Assembly: GCA_022710185.1 (NCBI GenBank)
Contig: JAKLHK010000011.1
Span: forward strand, 25,244-89,243
Source of the DNA: Bacteroidota bacterium
GTDB taxonomy: Bacteria > Bacteroidota > Bacteroidia > Bacteroidales > JAGNHN01
Direction: 5' to 3'
DNA: 64,000 nucleotides
Shown: one piece after another, positions 6,910-15,483 of the stretch
How positions within the stretch are numbered: the stretch's first letter is position 1
Layout of the letters: every line of letters starts with the position of its first letter
Notes under the pieces: generated by a model
Told to the model about the DNA's origin: nothing
The model's input: the letters and a program-made list of their open reading frames with translations, nothing else
The model's database searches: none
Position numbers and translations under genes: made by a program

Positions 6910-9036
6910 TTAATCGTTGCTCTTCTCCTCTTCTTCCTTTTCCATCTCCTCCTTGAGGTTGGCGAGGGCTTCGAGGTCACCGAGGGTGGTGCGCTCCAGG
7001 CTGTCTTTCAGCACTTTCACGCTGCGCTTGGTACTGCGCTCGGCGCTGCGTTCCTTGGCCGTTTCCTTGGCCTTGCCAGCGGCCTGGGCCTCCTGTGAAA
7101 GCCTGGAATGGCTCAGAATGATCTTCTTGTTCTCTTTGGAGAACTCCAGGACCTTGAACTCCAGGGAGTCTTCCACCTTGGCCTGGCTGCCGTCCTCCCT
7201 GGTAAGGTGGCGCTTGGGGGCGAAGCCTTCCACGCCATAGGGCAGGGAAACCACCCCACCCTTGTCGTTGATGGCGATAATGGTGCCCTTGTGCACCGAG
7301 CCTTCCATGAAGATGCTCTCGAATACATCCCAGGGATTCTCTTCCAGCTGCTTGTGACCAAGGCTGAGGCGGCGGTTTTCGGCGTCAACGTCCAACACCA
7401 CCACGTCGATCTTCTCCCCGATCTTGGTGAACTCGGCCGGGTGCTTGATCTTCTTCGACCAGCTCAGGTCGCTGATGTGGATCAGACCGTCCACGCCTTC
7501 TTCCAGCTCAACGAAGATGCCGAAGTTGGTGAAGTTGCGCACGGTGGCGGTATGCCTGGAGTTCACGGGGTATTTGCGGGCGATGTCTGCCCAGGGATCC
7601 GGGATGAGCTGTTTCATACCCAGCGACATCTTGCGCTCTTCGCGGTCCAGGGTGAGGATGACGGCCTCCACCTGATCCCCTACCTTGAGGAAATCGTGGG
7701 CGGTGCGCAGGTGTTGCGACCAGGACATCTCGGAAACGTGGATGAGCCCTTCCACCCCGGCAGCGATCTCTACGAAGGCACCGTAATCGGCAATCACCAC
7801 AACGCGGCCGCCGACCTTGTCGCCCACCTTGAGGCCGGTATCCAGGGAATCCCAGGGATGAGGAGTGAGCTGCTTGAGGCCCAGGGCGATACGCTTCTTG
7901 TTGTCGTCGAAATCGAGGATAACCACCTTGATCTTCTCGTCCAGGTTGACGATCTCTTCCGGATGATTGATGCGTCCCCAGCTGAGGTCGGTGATGTGCA
8001 CCAGGCCATCCACACCGCCCAGGTCCACGAACACCCCATAGGAGGTGATGTTCTTCACGGTCCCTTCGAGGATCTGGCCCTTCTCCAGTTTGGAGATGAT
8101 CTCGGCCTTCTGCTGTTCCAGCTCGTCCTCGATGAGGGCCTTGTGCGAAACCACCACGTTCTTGTACTCCTGGTTGATCTTCACCACCTTGAATTCCATC
8201 GTCTTGTCGACGTAGATATCATAGTCGCGGATAGGCTTCACATCGATCTGTGAACCGGGAAGGAAGGCCTCGATGCCGAACACGTCGACGATCAGACCAC
8301 CCTTGGTGCGGCTCTTCACATAGCCCTTGATCACTTCGTCGTTCTCGAAGGCCGAGTTGATGCGCTCCCAGGAACGGAGCATGCGGGCCTTCTTGTGGGA
8401 GAGCTGCAGCTGGCCGGTGGTATCTTCCTGGCTTTCAACGTATACCTCCACCGGGTCGCCTATCCTGAGCTGCTCCCTGTATTTCAGTTCCGAGAGGGGG
8501 ATCACTCCATCGGACTTATACCCGATGTTGACCACCACTTCACGGTTGTTCATGGCTACGATCTGACCGTCGATCACTTCGTGCTCTCCGATCTGGCTCA
8601 GGGTCTTGTCGTAGATCTTCTCCAGACGATCCCTTTCCGTAGCGCTGTAGCTGTCCTGTTTCTTGCCATAATTGCCCCAGTCGAAGTCCCCGGGGATAAC
8701 CACGGGCTTTTCTTTAGGGGTGGAGGGTGCTGCGGCCACAACCACAGGGACCTCCTGTACCGGTTCGGCGGCGGGGGTCTCCGGTGCTGCCGGAGCGGCG
8801 GCTTCTTCGGAATGGGGGATGTCTTCAGTTACCTCTTCGGCGACTTCGGGAGCGCTGGTTTCAGCCTCTTCCATCACCGCTGCGGCGGCCTCTTCATCCA
8901 CTGCGGGTTCCACAGACTCACCAACCACTTCTTCCACAGGGGATTCCATCGTCGGTTCTTCCTGGTTTACCATTTCCTGCTCCTGAGGTTCCTGCAGGTT
9001 TTCCATTTCCGGGTTCAAATTCTCGTTCTCAGTCAT
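6910..9036 (-). CDS. rpsA: 30S ribosomal protein S1
   Basis: A 708-aa protein with six S1 RNA-binding repeats, recognisable from the turns GQIVAMNNREVVVNIGY, KSRTKGGLIVDVFGIEAF, NITSYGVFVDLGGVDGLVHI, IADYGAFVEIAAGVEGLIHV, NFTNFGIFVELEEGVDGLIHI and AINDKGGVVSLPYGVEGF. It binds mRNA on the small subunit and aids initiation, which matters in Bacteroidota where Shine-Dalgarno use is weak. An unusual N-terminal extension of about 120 residues is very rich in Glu, Pro, Ala and Val and is probably disordered; a Lys/Glu-rich tail (EEMEKEEEEKSND) closes the protein. The promoter is at 9108-9115, leaving a leader of about 65 bases in which S1 autoregulation could act. Terminator at 6851-6879. Confidence 0.95.
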   Translation of the reverse strand: MTENENLNPEMENLQEPQEQEMVNQEEPTMESPVEEVVGESVEPAVDEEAAAAVMEEAETSAPEVAEEVTEDIPHSEEAAAPAAPETPAAEPVQEVPVVVAAAPSTPKEKPVVIPGDFDWGNYGKKQDSYSATERDRLEKIYDKTLSQIGEHEVIDGQIVAMNNREVVVNIGYKSDGVIPLSELKYREQLRIGDPVEVYVESQEDTTGQLQLSHKKARMLRSWERINSAFENDEVIKGYVKSRTKGGLIVDVFGIEAFLPGSQIDVKPIRDYDIYVDKTMEFKVVKINQEYKNVVVSHKALIEDELEQQKAEIISKLEKGQILEGTVKNITSYGVFVDLGGVDGLVHITDLSWGRINHPEEIVNLDEKIKVVILDFDDNKKRIALGLKQLTPHPWDSLDTGLKVGDKVGGRVVVIADYGAFVEIAAGVEGLIHVSEMSWSQHLRTAHDFLKVGDQVEAVILTLDREERKMSLGMKQLIPDPWADIARKYPVNSRHTATVRNFTNFGIFVELEEGVDGLIHISDLSWSKKIKHPAEFTKIGEKIDVVVLDVDAENRRLSLGHKQLEENPWDVFESIFMEGSVHKGTIIAINDKGGVVSLPYGVEGFAPKRHLTREDGSQAKVEDSLEFKVLEFSKENKKIILSHSRLSQEAQAAGKAKETAKERSAERSTKRSVKVLKDSLERTTLGDLEALANLKEEMEKEEEEKSND

Positions 9037-9107
9037 TGAATGACTCTTTTCTTGTGCCCCGCTGACGCGGAGCGGGTGAATACTCCGTTAATTGTTAAAA
9101 TGGGGTG

Positions 9108-9115
9108 CAAAGGTA
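9108..9115 (-). promoter_or_regulatory. -7 element of rpsA
   Basis: TACCTTTG on the minus strand, perfect consensus, about 70 bases before the rpsA ATG. Confidence 0.65.
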
Positions 9116-9185
9116 GGGAATATAATTGGAAAACAAAAGGATGTCCCCTTTCATCAGGACATAGCCCCATATGCCAGCCTATCCG

Positions 9186-9193
9186 TATTTTTG
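9186..9193 (+). promoter_or_regulatory. -7 element of the GH3 fusion gene
   Basis: TATTTTTG on the plus strand, matching TAnnTTTG, 20 bases before ATG 9214. No clear -33 box. Confidence 0.6.
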
Positions 9194-9213
9194 CCCCTTT
9201 ATAACCACTGACT

Positions 9214-12168
9214 ATGCCTGCATCTTCCCCTCTCCGATCGATATTCCCTGTTCACTATTCGATATTCATTATTCTCTTTACGAGCACATTATCACCCTAT
9301 CTACACGCTCAGTCCTTTTCACCGCTCCCTTCCGGAAAGGCCAGCGCCTGGGTCGACTCCCTGGTGTCCTCCCTCAGCCTCGACCAGAAGATCGCCCAGC
9401 TGGTGATGGTCCGTGCCAACCTCGACGGGGTTTACCTTGAGGAGGTCACCTCCTATGTACGTGACCTGGGCGTTGGCGGCATCGTATGGTTCAAGTCCAA
9501 CCCCACCGAGCTGGCCCGGAGGACCGCCGAGCTTCAGGGCCTGGCCAGGGTCCCTCTCCTGGTGGCCATGGATGCAGAGAACGGCCTGGGCATGCGCATG
9601 GACAGCGCCTGGAGCTTTCCGCGCAACATGGTGCTTGGGGCCATCCCCGACACCTCGCTCATCCGGGAGATCGGGGCCGAAGTCGGCAGGCAGTGCAGAA
9701 CCCTGGGCATACAGATGAACTTTGCCCCGGTGGTCGACATCAACAGCAATCCCAACAACCCGGTCATCAACACCCGCAGTTACGGGGAATTGCCCGTGGA
9801 AGTCGGCAGGCGGGGGGCCGCCTTTACCCGCGGGCTGCAGTCCCAGGGCATCCTGGGCTCGGCCAAGCACTTTCCCGGTCACGGGGATACCGACAAGGAC
9901 TCCCATTATACCCTCCCCCTGATCCGCCACAGCTACGACAGCATCCTGGAGGTCGACGCAGCCCCCTTTCGCATATTGATCCGGGAAGGGATAGGATCGG
10001 TCATGTCGGCCCACCTCCAGGTCCCGGCCATAGAACCTGACTCCACCCTGCCCTTCTCCCTCTCATCCAAGGGGGTGCGCGGCCTGCTGAAAGAGCGCCT
10101 GGGCTATCGGGGCCTTGCCATCACCGACGCACTGGAAATGAAGGGGGTCACCGGACAGTACCCTGCGGGCGAGGCTGAAGTGAGGGCTTTCGAAGCCGGG
10201 AACGACATCCTGCTGATGCCCGCCGATGTGCCCCTGGCACTCCGCTCCCTGCGCGCTGCCGTCGACTCCGGCCGCATCACTGAGGAGGCCATCGATACGG
10301 CCTGCCGCAAAATATTGACAGTCAAAGCAAATACAGCCATCGCCCTTCCCCTACCCGCCGCGTCCACCGACTGGGCCGGCGAGTTGAACACCCCTCACTG
10401 CGAAGCGCTCAGCGCCGAGGTCTTCAAACAGGCCATCACCCTCCTTTCCAATACCGGGGAGGCGGTGCCCATGAACCCCGACCCTGCGAAGATGTACGCC
10501 AGCCTGGCGCTCAACGTCAGCGAACGCACGGCCTTCCAGCAAACCCTGGAGATCTACGGGCCCTTCGACCACTACACCCTCCCGCCCGATCCCCAGGAGT
10601 ATGAACTGGATGGGGTGCTGGATGCCCTGGGCGACTACTCCATGGTATATGTCAGCCTGCACGGCATGAGCCACTGGCCCCAGCGAAACTACGGCATCAG
10701 CCCGTCCACGGCGGAGCTCCTGGCCCGCATCGTCCGGGAGTACCCCGTGGTGCTGACCCTCTTCGGGAACCCCTATGCCCTCGGCCGCCTGCAAGGTACC
10801 GACCTCTGCCGGGCCCTTTGCGTAGCCTATGAGGACAACGCCCTCTCCCAGGTGGCCGCCGCCCAGGTGCTGGCCGGGGCGCTGCCCGCCCAGGGACGCC
10901 TGCCGGTCAGCTCAGGCGTGTTTGCCGCGGGCAGCGGGCTGATCACCCTTCCCCAGGATGTGCTTCGCGCCCGCCTCCCCGGCGAAGGCCGACTCAGTCT
11001 GGAGACAGAACTGCGCATCGACAGCATCGCACAGGCCGGGATACGGGCCCAGGCTTACCCCTCCTGCCAGGTATTGCTGGCCCACAAAGGAGAAATCGTC
11101 TACGCCCGGGCCTTCGGCTATCAGACCTACGACAGCATTATGCCGGTCAGCCTCTCCGACATCTATGACCTGGCCTCGGTGACCAAGGTGGCCGCCACCA
11201 CCCTTGCGGTGATGAAGCTGGTGGACGAGGGACGCATCGACCTGGATGAACGCCTGTCGCATTACCTGCCGGAACTGAAGAAGACCAACAAGAAACACCT
11301 GGAAATCCGTGACATCCTCGCCCACCAGGCACGCCTGCAATCGTGGATCCCCTTCTATACCAAGGTAGTGAGGGACGAGCGCATAGGCACTACCGAACTC
11401 ACAGCCATGCCCGATGAAAAGCACACCATCGGACTGGCCCCCGAACGCTACATGGAGGGCCGCTATGCCGACACCCTGTGGAACGACATCCTGGCCTCTC
11501 CCCTGCTAAAGAAAAAGAAATACCTCTATGGCGACCTCAGTTTCTATCTGATGCAGCGCCTGGTGGAACAGCTGACCGATACCCCACTCGATGTTTATGT
11601 TGACCGGCACTTCTATGAGCCGCTTGGCCTGGGTCACACTGCCTTCAAACCACGGGAGGTCTTCTGTCTCAACAACATACTACCCACCGAAGAAGACACA
11701 GCATTCCGCAGAGTGGTGCTGAAGGGCGATGTGCATGACCAGGGAGCCGCCATGTTGGGCGGGGTGAGCGGCCACGCCGGACTGTTCTCCAATGCCACCG
11801 ACCTGGCCGTAATCATGCAGATGCTGCTGAACGGGGGAGAATACGACGGAAGACGTTATTTCAGCGAGGCAACAGTGAAGGAGTTCACCCGACAGCAGTT
11901 CCCCCGCAACCACAACCGCCGCGGGTTGGGCTTCGACAAACCGGATCCCTTGCACCCCGCCGAGGGCCCGGTCGGCCCTTCGGCCTCGGCCCTAAGCTTC
12001 GGTCACACGGGCTTCACCGGAACCTATGTCTGGGCCGATCCTACATGTGAACTGGTGTACGTCTTTCTGAGCAACCGTACCTGGCCCCATGGAGGCCCCA
12101 ACAAGCTGGCCAGGATGAATATCCGCACGGATATCCTCGAGGCCGCTTACAAGGAGATAGGAAAGTAG
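9214..12168 (+). CDS. Secreted GH3 beta-N-acetylhexosaminidase fused to a serine beta-lactamase-like domain
   Basis: A 984-aa two-enzyme protein. Residues 1-32 are a signal peptide ending LHAQ. Residues about 45-380 are a glycoside hydrolase family 3 domain of the NagZ type: the loop KHFPGHGDTDKDSH (219-232) carries the His acid/base typical of GH3 N-acetylglucosaminidases, and Asp305 in AITDALEMKG is the expected nucleophile. A GH3 C-terminal domain follows to about 590. Residues about 600-980 form a class C/PBP-like serine hydrolase with the SxxK motif Ser655-Val-Thr-Lys658 (DLASVTKVAAT) and a Gly-rich HTGFTGT near the end in place of KTG. The combination suggests muropeptide or chitin-fragment processing in the periplasm or outside; substrate is inferred. 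The signal-peptide coding region overlaps heptad repeats at 9239-9280. Confidence 0.88.
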   Translation: MPASSPLRSIFPVHYSIFIILFTSTLSPYLHAQSFSPLPSGKASAWVDSLVSSLSLDQKIAQLVMVRANLDGVYLEEVTSYVRDLGVGGIVWFKSNPTELARRTAELQGLARVPLLVAMDAENGLGMRMDSAWSFPRNMVLGAIPDTSLIREIGAEVGRQCRTLGIQMNFAPVVDINSNPNNPVINTRSYGELPVEVGRRGAAFTRGLQSQGILGSAKHFPGHGDTDKDSHYTLPLIRHSYDSILEVDAAPFRILIREGIGSVMSAHLQVPAIEPDSTLPFSLSSKGVRGLLKERLGYRGLAITDALEMKGVTGQYPAGEAEVRAFEAGNDILLMPADVPLALRSLRAAVDSGRITEEAIDTACRKILTVKANTAIALPLPAASTDWAGELNTPHCEALSAEVFKQAITLLSNTGEAVPMNPDPAKMYASLALNVSERTAFQQTLEIYGPFDHYTLPPDPQEYELDGVLDALGDYSMVYVSLHGMSHWPQRNYGISPSTAELLARIVREYPVVLTLFGNPYALGRLQGTDLCRALCVAYEDNALSQVAAAQVLAGALPAQGRLPVSSGVFAAGSGLITLPQDVLRARLPGEGRLSLETELRIDSIAQAGIRAQAYPSCQVLLAHKGEIVYARAFGYQTYDSIMPVSLSDIYDLASVTKVAATTLAVMKLVDEGRIDLDERLSHYLPELKKTNKKHLEIRDILAHQARLQSWIPFYTKVVRDERIGTTELTAMPDEKHTIGLAPERYMEGRYADTLWNDILASPLLKKKKYLYGDLSFYLMQRLVEQLTDTPLDVYVDRHFYEPLGLGHTAFKPREVFCLNNILPTEEDTAFRRVVLKGDVHDQGAAMLGGVSGHAGLFSNATDLAVIMQMLLNGGEYDGRRYFSEATVKEFTRQQFPRNHNRRGLGFDKPDPLHPAEGPVGPSASALSFGHTGFTGTYVWADPTCELVYVFLSNRTWPHGGPNKLARMNIRTDILEAAYKEIGK
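9239..9280 (+). repeat. Six degenerate heptads inside a signal-peptide coding region
   Basis: Reading in sevens from 9239 gives CGATATT, CCCTGTT, CACTATT, CGATATT, CATTATT, CTCTTTA. The C-first, TT-last pattern has a 7-base period although the coding frame is 3, and it encodes residues about 9-23 of the GH3 fusion signal peptide. Confidence 0.55.
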
Positions 12169-12370
12169 GGATATAGGCTATTGACAAGGGACAGGGGACG
12201 ATGAACAGCGACCCAGGAAAACCAACAATCCCCCCTACTACATAACTATAGGCACTCTAGTCACTTTAATCACTTTAGGCACTCTAAGTACTTTAGGCAC
12301 TCTAAGTACTTTAGGCACTCTAAGTACTTTAGGCACTCTAAGTACTTTAAGTACTCCTTACTCCAGGTAC
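12169..12370. other. Intergenic region of tandem repeats between converging genes
   Basis: The first 70 bases contain weak heptads (GACAAGG, GACAGGG, GACGATG near 12183-12203). From 12251 a 9-base-period array fills the region to the stop of the PHP-like gene. No gene is seen. Confidence 0.6.
12251..12358 (+). repeat. Nonamer tandem array (12 units), partly an 18-bp repeat
   Basis: Twelve 9-base units follow each other without interruption: GGCACTCTA, GTCACTTTA, ATCACTTTA, then four exact copies of the 18-mer GGCACTCTAAGTACTTTA (12278-12349), then AGTACTCCT. The consensus is RGYACTYTA. The alternation of two nonamer types makes an 18-bp higher-order unit, the mark of secondary tandem duplication. 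Confidence 0.85.
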
Positions 12371-13570
12371 TCAAATCCTCCGTATCACTTTGATCCCGAG
12401 GATTAAGAGGGCCAGGAATGCCAGGGTGCCCAGGATGCGCAGGCCCCAGGTTGGCCAGGGCCGGAGGCTGGCTTCCTGGGAGGAAGGGCCGCTGTCGGAA
12501 ATGCGGTAAACCGGGTTCAGGAAGAAATGCGTGCCGTCTTCAAAGGAGGCCTCAACGCGTATATAGGTATCTTCCGGCTGCAGGGCATAGGTCCCGCTAC
12601 TGAGGCTGTCGGTAAGGGCTTTCACCACCCCTTCCTGTCCGATGAACCGGAGGACGGCCGGCCGGCTGAAATGTACCCGCAAGGAGTCATTTATGATCGT
12701 TACCGACAGCAGGCGTGGCATTACATGGTGACGCTGGGCTTTTTCCTTGAAACTCATACCCTCCCAGTTGGGCAGTCGGGCCCCGAAGGCCTGGCCCAGG
12801 CGTATGGCTTCCATGATGGAATCGCCCAGGGCCGGGGCGTTCACCATGGTGCAATAGCGCGCCACCTCGTGCGGCTTGCTGATGTCGTGGGCGTCGTCGT
12901 TGGCAAGAATATAGGCCGGGCGTCCGGCTGACAGGGCGGCATCCCAGTGGGGGATGCTCTCGCGGAAGGTATTGAGCACTTCTATACAATCGTAGCCGCT
13001 CAGTCGGCGCATATCGTCCGGGCGGTAGGCATCCATCAGTCGGGGATGGGCAATGGCAACCACCGCATTATGCGGCCTGAGCAGGTCGAGGATATGCTGT
13101 TTCTGATGGATGTGCTGGGGATAAGGATAATCGGCCCAGCTGACCTTTGAAGTTCCAAGGCATACCTGATGGTTCTTGCGCAACCCGTATCCGTGCTCGT
13201 ACATCGGGAGCCAGGTGGCACTGTCCCGGGCCCAGGTGTTCACGTGCATATAGTCCGAAATGCCCACGATATCGTAGCCCACCTCCTGGTATACTTTATA
13301 AATGGACTCGGCATCGTTGCGGCGGCCGTTGGTGAGGCCACCCCACACCCGGGACTGTACCTGAAAATTACCCTTGAGCCAGGCGTTGCTGTCGATGGAG
13401 GCATAGGGGTTATGCCAGCGTGACCCGCTGAATGGACGGGATTCCGGGAAGGTATAGAACGGGGCAGCCGAATAGTTGACCACGGCCACCAGGGCCAGGA
13501 AGAGGACCAGTCCGAGGAGCAGGCGCAGGGGGATGCGGTAAAGAAGACTGAGCCGGGAATCAGAACGCAT
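12371..13570 (-). CDS. Membrane-anchored PHP-like metal-dependent phosphoesterase
   Basis: A 399-aa protein with a hydrophobic segment at residues about 11-32 and a second at the C-terminus (ILGTLAFLALLILGIKVI) just before the basic end RRI, so it is anchored at both ends with the catalytic part in between. Motifs recall the PHP/polymerase-histidinol phosphatase superfamily: GISDYMHVN, IAHPRL and NDDAHD supply Asp/His residues suited to a multi-metal centre. The substrate is unknown. The region after residue 300 is a small beta-rich domain (LRVHFSRPAVLRF, GTYALQPEDTYIRVEASF). Promoter TATATTTG at 13596-13603. It stands alone, convergent to the GH3 fusion gene and separated from it by repeats. 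Confidence 0.6.
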   Translation of the reverse strand: MRSDSRLSLLYRIPLRLLLGLVLFLALVAVVNYSAAPFYTFPESRPFSGSRWHNPYASIDSNAWLKGNFQVQSRVWGGLTNGRRNDAESIYKVYQEVGYDIVGISDYMHVNTWARDSATWLPMYEHGYGLRKNHQVCLGTSKVSWADYPYPQHIHQKQHILDLLRPHNAVVAIAHPRLMDAYRPDDMRRLSGYDCIEVLNTFRESIPHWDAALSAGRPAYILANDDAHDISKPHEVARYCTMVNAPALGDSIMEAIRLGQAFGARLPNWEGMSFKEKAQRHHVMPRLLSVTIINDSLRVHFSRPAVLRFIGQEGVVKALTDSLSSGTYALQPEDTYIRVEASFEDGTHFFLNPVYRISDSGPSSQEASLRPWPTWGLRILGTLAFLALLILGIKVIRRI

Positions 13571-13595
13571 TGTAGTGGAATAAGGGATTCAAGGA

Positions 13596-13603
13596 CAAAT
13601 ATA
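13596..13603 (-). promoter_or_regulatory. -7 element of the PHP-like gene
   Basis: TATATTTG on the minus strand, 25 bases before ATG 13570. Confidence 0.6.
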
Positions 13604-13617
13604 GTGGCTTGTGGCAG

Positions 13618-13634
13618 GTCTGCCTGCGGCAGAC
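13618..13634. repeat. Perfect short palindrome GTCTGCC-TGC-GGCAGAC
   Basis: Seven-base arms around a three-base centre. It directly precedes the heptad array and resembles the palindrome at 47969-47986 and the hairpin at 15232-15256 in its (G)TCYGCC/GGCRGA(C) arms. Confidence 0.7.
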
Positions 13635-13765
<131 letters not shown>

Positions 13766-13810
13766 CACGCTAAAAACAAAAGCCGGACACAACATCCGGC
13801 TTCTCTCCTG

Positions 13811-13885
<75 letters not shown>

Positions 13886-14014
13886 ATGCAAAATGGAGTG
13901 CAAATATACGATCCTTTCCTTAGCTCAAAAAGGATTTTTTCAACAGGGCCGCCTGGGTGTTGCCGGTCCCCGGGGCGGACAGGCGGATTTCGTACCTTGC
14001 GGCAAATTCAAGGC

Positions 14015-15130
14015 ATGCCCTGGTTCCGCAGAGAAAGGTATGAGGCCTCGGGTTCCCTCAACCGCGCCGCCTGGCGCAAGCTACGCCGGGAGCCCCTGGC
14101 CGTGGCTTCCATGGCCTTCATCCTGCTGGTGGCGCTGATCGCCCTGGGGGGATATGCCTTCACTCCCGACCGCACCCCCATGGCCAACCGTCAGCACCTT
14201 GAGCTGGGCACCCTGAGGCCGGGCAGCCGCGTCACCATGCTGGCTGTCCCCAGGGCCGGGCAGCGCGACACCCTGGGGTTTTTCCACACCATACTGTTCG
14301 GGCGGCCCGACCCGGTCTCGTACCTCCCGGTGGCCAAAGTTGAGCAACTTCCTGACGCTTTCCATTACATCCCCTACCCGGATGGGGATCCGGCCTCACA
14401 GCCCCTTCTGGTGGAGGGACGGCCCGTGAAAGAAGTGAGCGTGCGCTTTCTCCTCGGCACCGACCGCTTCGGGCGCGACCTGCTCAGCCGTCTGTTCATA
14501 GGTGCCAGGGTCAGCCTCAGCGTAGGCTTCATCTCGGTCTTCATCTCCCTGCTCATCGGCATCATGCTCGGCGCACTGGCCGGGTATTTCAAAGGTTGGG
14601 TGGACGACCTCATCGTCTGGTTCATCAACGTAGTCTGGTCCATCCCCACCCTGCTGCTGGTCATCGCCATCACCTTCGCCCTGGGTAAAGGCTTCTGGCA
14701 GGTGTTTGTGGCCGTCGGACTGACCATGTGGGTGGAGGTGGCCCGGGTGGTGCGGGGCCAGGTCCTGAGTGTAAGGGAAAAAGAATATGTAGAGGCGGGA
14801 AGAGCACTGGGATTCAGCGACATCCGTATCATCTTCCGCCACATCCTACCCAACGTCATGGCTCCGGTTATCGTCATCTCTGCCGCCAATTTCGCTTCAG
14901 CCATCCTGCTGGAGGCCGGCCTGAGCTTCCTGGGCATAGGCGTACAGCCTCCCATGCCCTCCTGGGGCACGATGATACGCGAGAACTACGCCTACATCAT
15001 CCTCGACAAGGCCTACCTTGCCCTGCTGCCCGGACTGGCCATCATGTCGCTCGTCCTGGCCTTCATGCTGCTCGGCAACGCCCTGCGCGATGCCCTGGAT
15101 GTTCGAACGAACAGCGGAGGAGGGGTTTAA
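14015..15130 (+). CDS. ABC transporter permease, OppC/DppC type
   Basis: A 371-aa inner-membrane protein. The N-terminus carries the cytoplasmic lead LNRAAWRKLRREPLAVAS and a first membrane helix, then a long periplasmic loop of about 120 residues, larger than in E. coli OppC, and five further helices. The permease-ATPase coupling loop is present as EAGRALGFSDIRIIFRHILPN. It would form, with an OppB-type partner and ATPases, a peptide/nickel-type importer, but no partner gene is in this window. Start chosen at ATG 14015: it follows TACCTTGCGG (13994), a -7-like word also found before the aconitase-family gene, and upstream in-frame sequence overlaps the tRNA-His side of the intergenic region. 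Confidence 0.88.
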   Translation: MPWFRRERYEASGSLNRAAWRKLRREPLAVASMAFILLVALIALGGYAFTPDRTPMANRQHLELGTLRPGSRVTMLAVPRAGQRDTLGFFHTILFGRPDPVSYLPVAKVEQLPDAFHYIPYPDGDPASQPLLVEGRPVKEVSVRFLLGTDRFGRDLLSRLFIGARVSLSVGFISVFISLLIGIMLGALAGYFKGWVDDLIVWFINVVWSIPTLLLVIAITFALGKGFWQVFVAVGLTMWVEVARVVRGQVLSVREKEYVEAGRALGFSDIRIIFRHILPNVMAPVIVISAANFASAILLEAGLSFLGIGVQPPMPSWGTMIRENYAYIILDKAYLALLPGLAIMSLVLAFMLLGNALRDALDVRTNSGGGV

Positions 15131-15231
15131 GGATCGAATTTCGAACAGCGATCTGCGATTTAAGAAGGGAAAAAGGCAGGGAAAGCGGACCCGCGGGGAA
15201 AGAGGGCAAGATCATCGGACACCGAAAAAGG

Positions 15232-15256
15232 CTTGTCTGCCTACTGGCGGGACAAG
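15232..15256. repeat. Imperfect hairpin CTTGTCTGCC..GGCGGGACAAG
   Basis: Arms CTTGTC-T-GCC and GGC-GG-GACAAG pair around TACT. Arms resemble those of the palindromes at 13618 and 47969, suggesting one family of dispersed short palindromes. Confidence 0.5.
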
Positions 15257-15301
15257 AAATGAGGATGGAGTGCGAGGAGGAGGAGGAGAAATAGTATCCA
15301 A

Positions 15302-15329
15302 CAAGAAACAAGAAACAAGAAACAAGGAA
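15302..15329 (+). repeat. Heptad array CAAGAAA x3 + CAAGGAA
   Basis: Three exact CAAGAAA units followed by a terminal CAAGGAA. Confidence 0.85.
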
Positions 15330-15429
15330 TTCGGAAGGTCCTGGCCAGTGGTGAGGATTATTTGCGGCTTTGCGGCTTTACGAGAGATAATTGAACCTGA
15401 CCGCGAGAAGCGGCCAGCGAAAAGCGGTT

Positions 15430-15471
15430 CACAGAACATAGCATATGGAACACAGAGCATAGAACAGAGAA
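15430..15471 (+). repeat. Degenerate heptads of the CATAGAA type
   Basis: Read in sevens: CACAGAA, CATAGCA, TATGGAA, CACAGAG, CATAGAA, CAGAGAA. The 7-base phase is kept although few units are identical. Confidence 0.6.
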
Positions 15472-15483
15472 CCCCGTTCACGC

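Larger units (their letters stand above)
15131..15483. other. Intergenic region of hairpin and heptad repeats
   Basis: 353 bases between converging genes with no credible gene. It contains the hairpin at 15232-15256, two heptad arrays at 15302-15329 and 15430-15471, and a short direct repeat TTTGCGGC (around 15361-15376). Confidence 0.6.

Noticed and set aside
7108..8253. Plus-strand open frame opposite rpsA
   Set aside because: Antisense to the S1 repeats; its own repeats merely mirror those of S1.
12251..12358. Nonamer array considered as a CRISPR array
   Set aside because: Units abut without spacers and no cas genes are present. The same holds for the heptad arrays. No CRISPR in this window.
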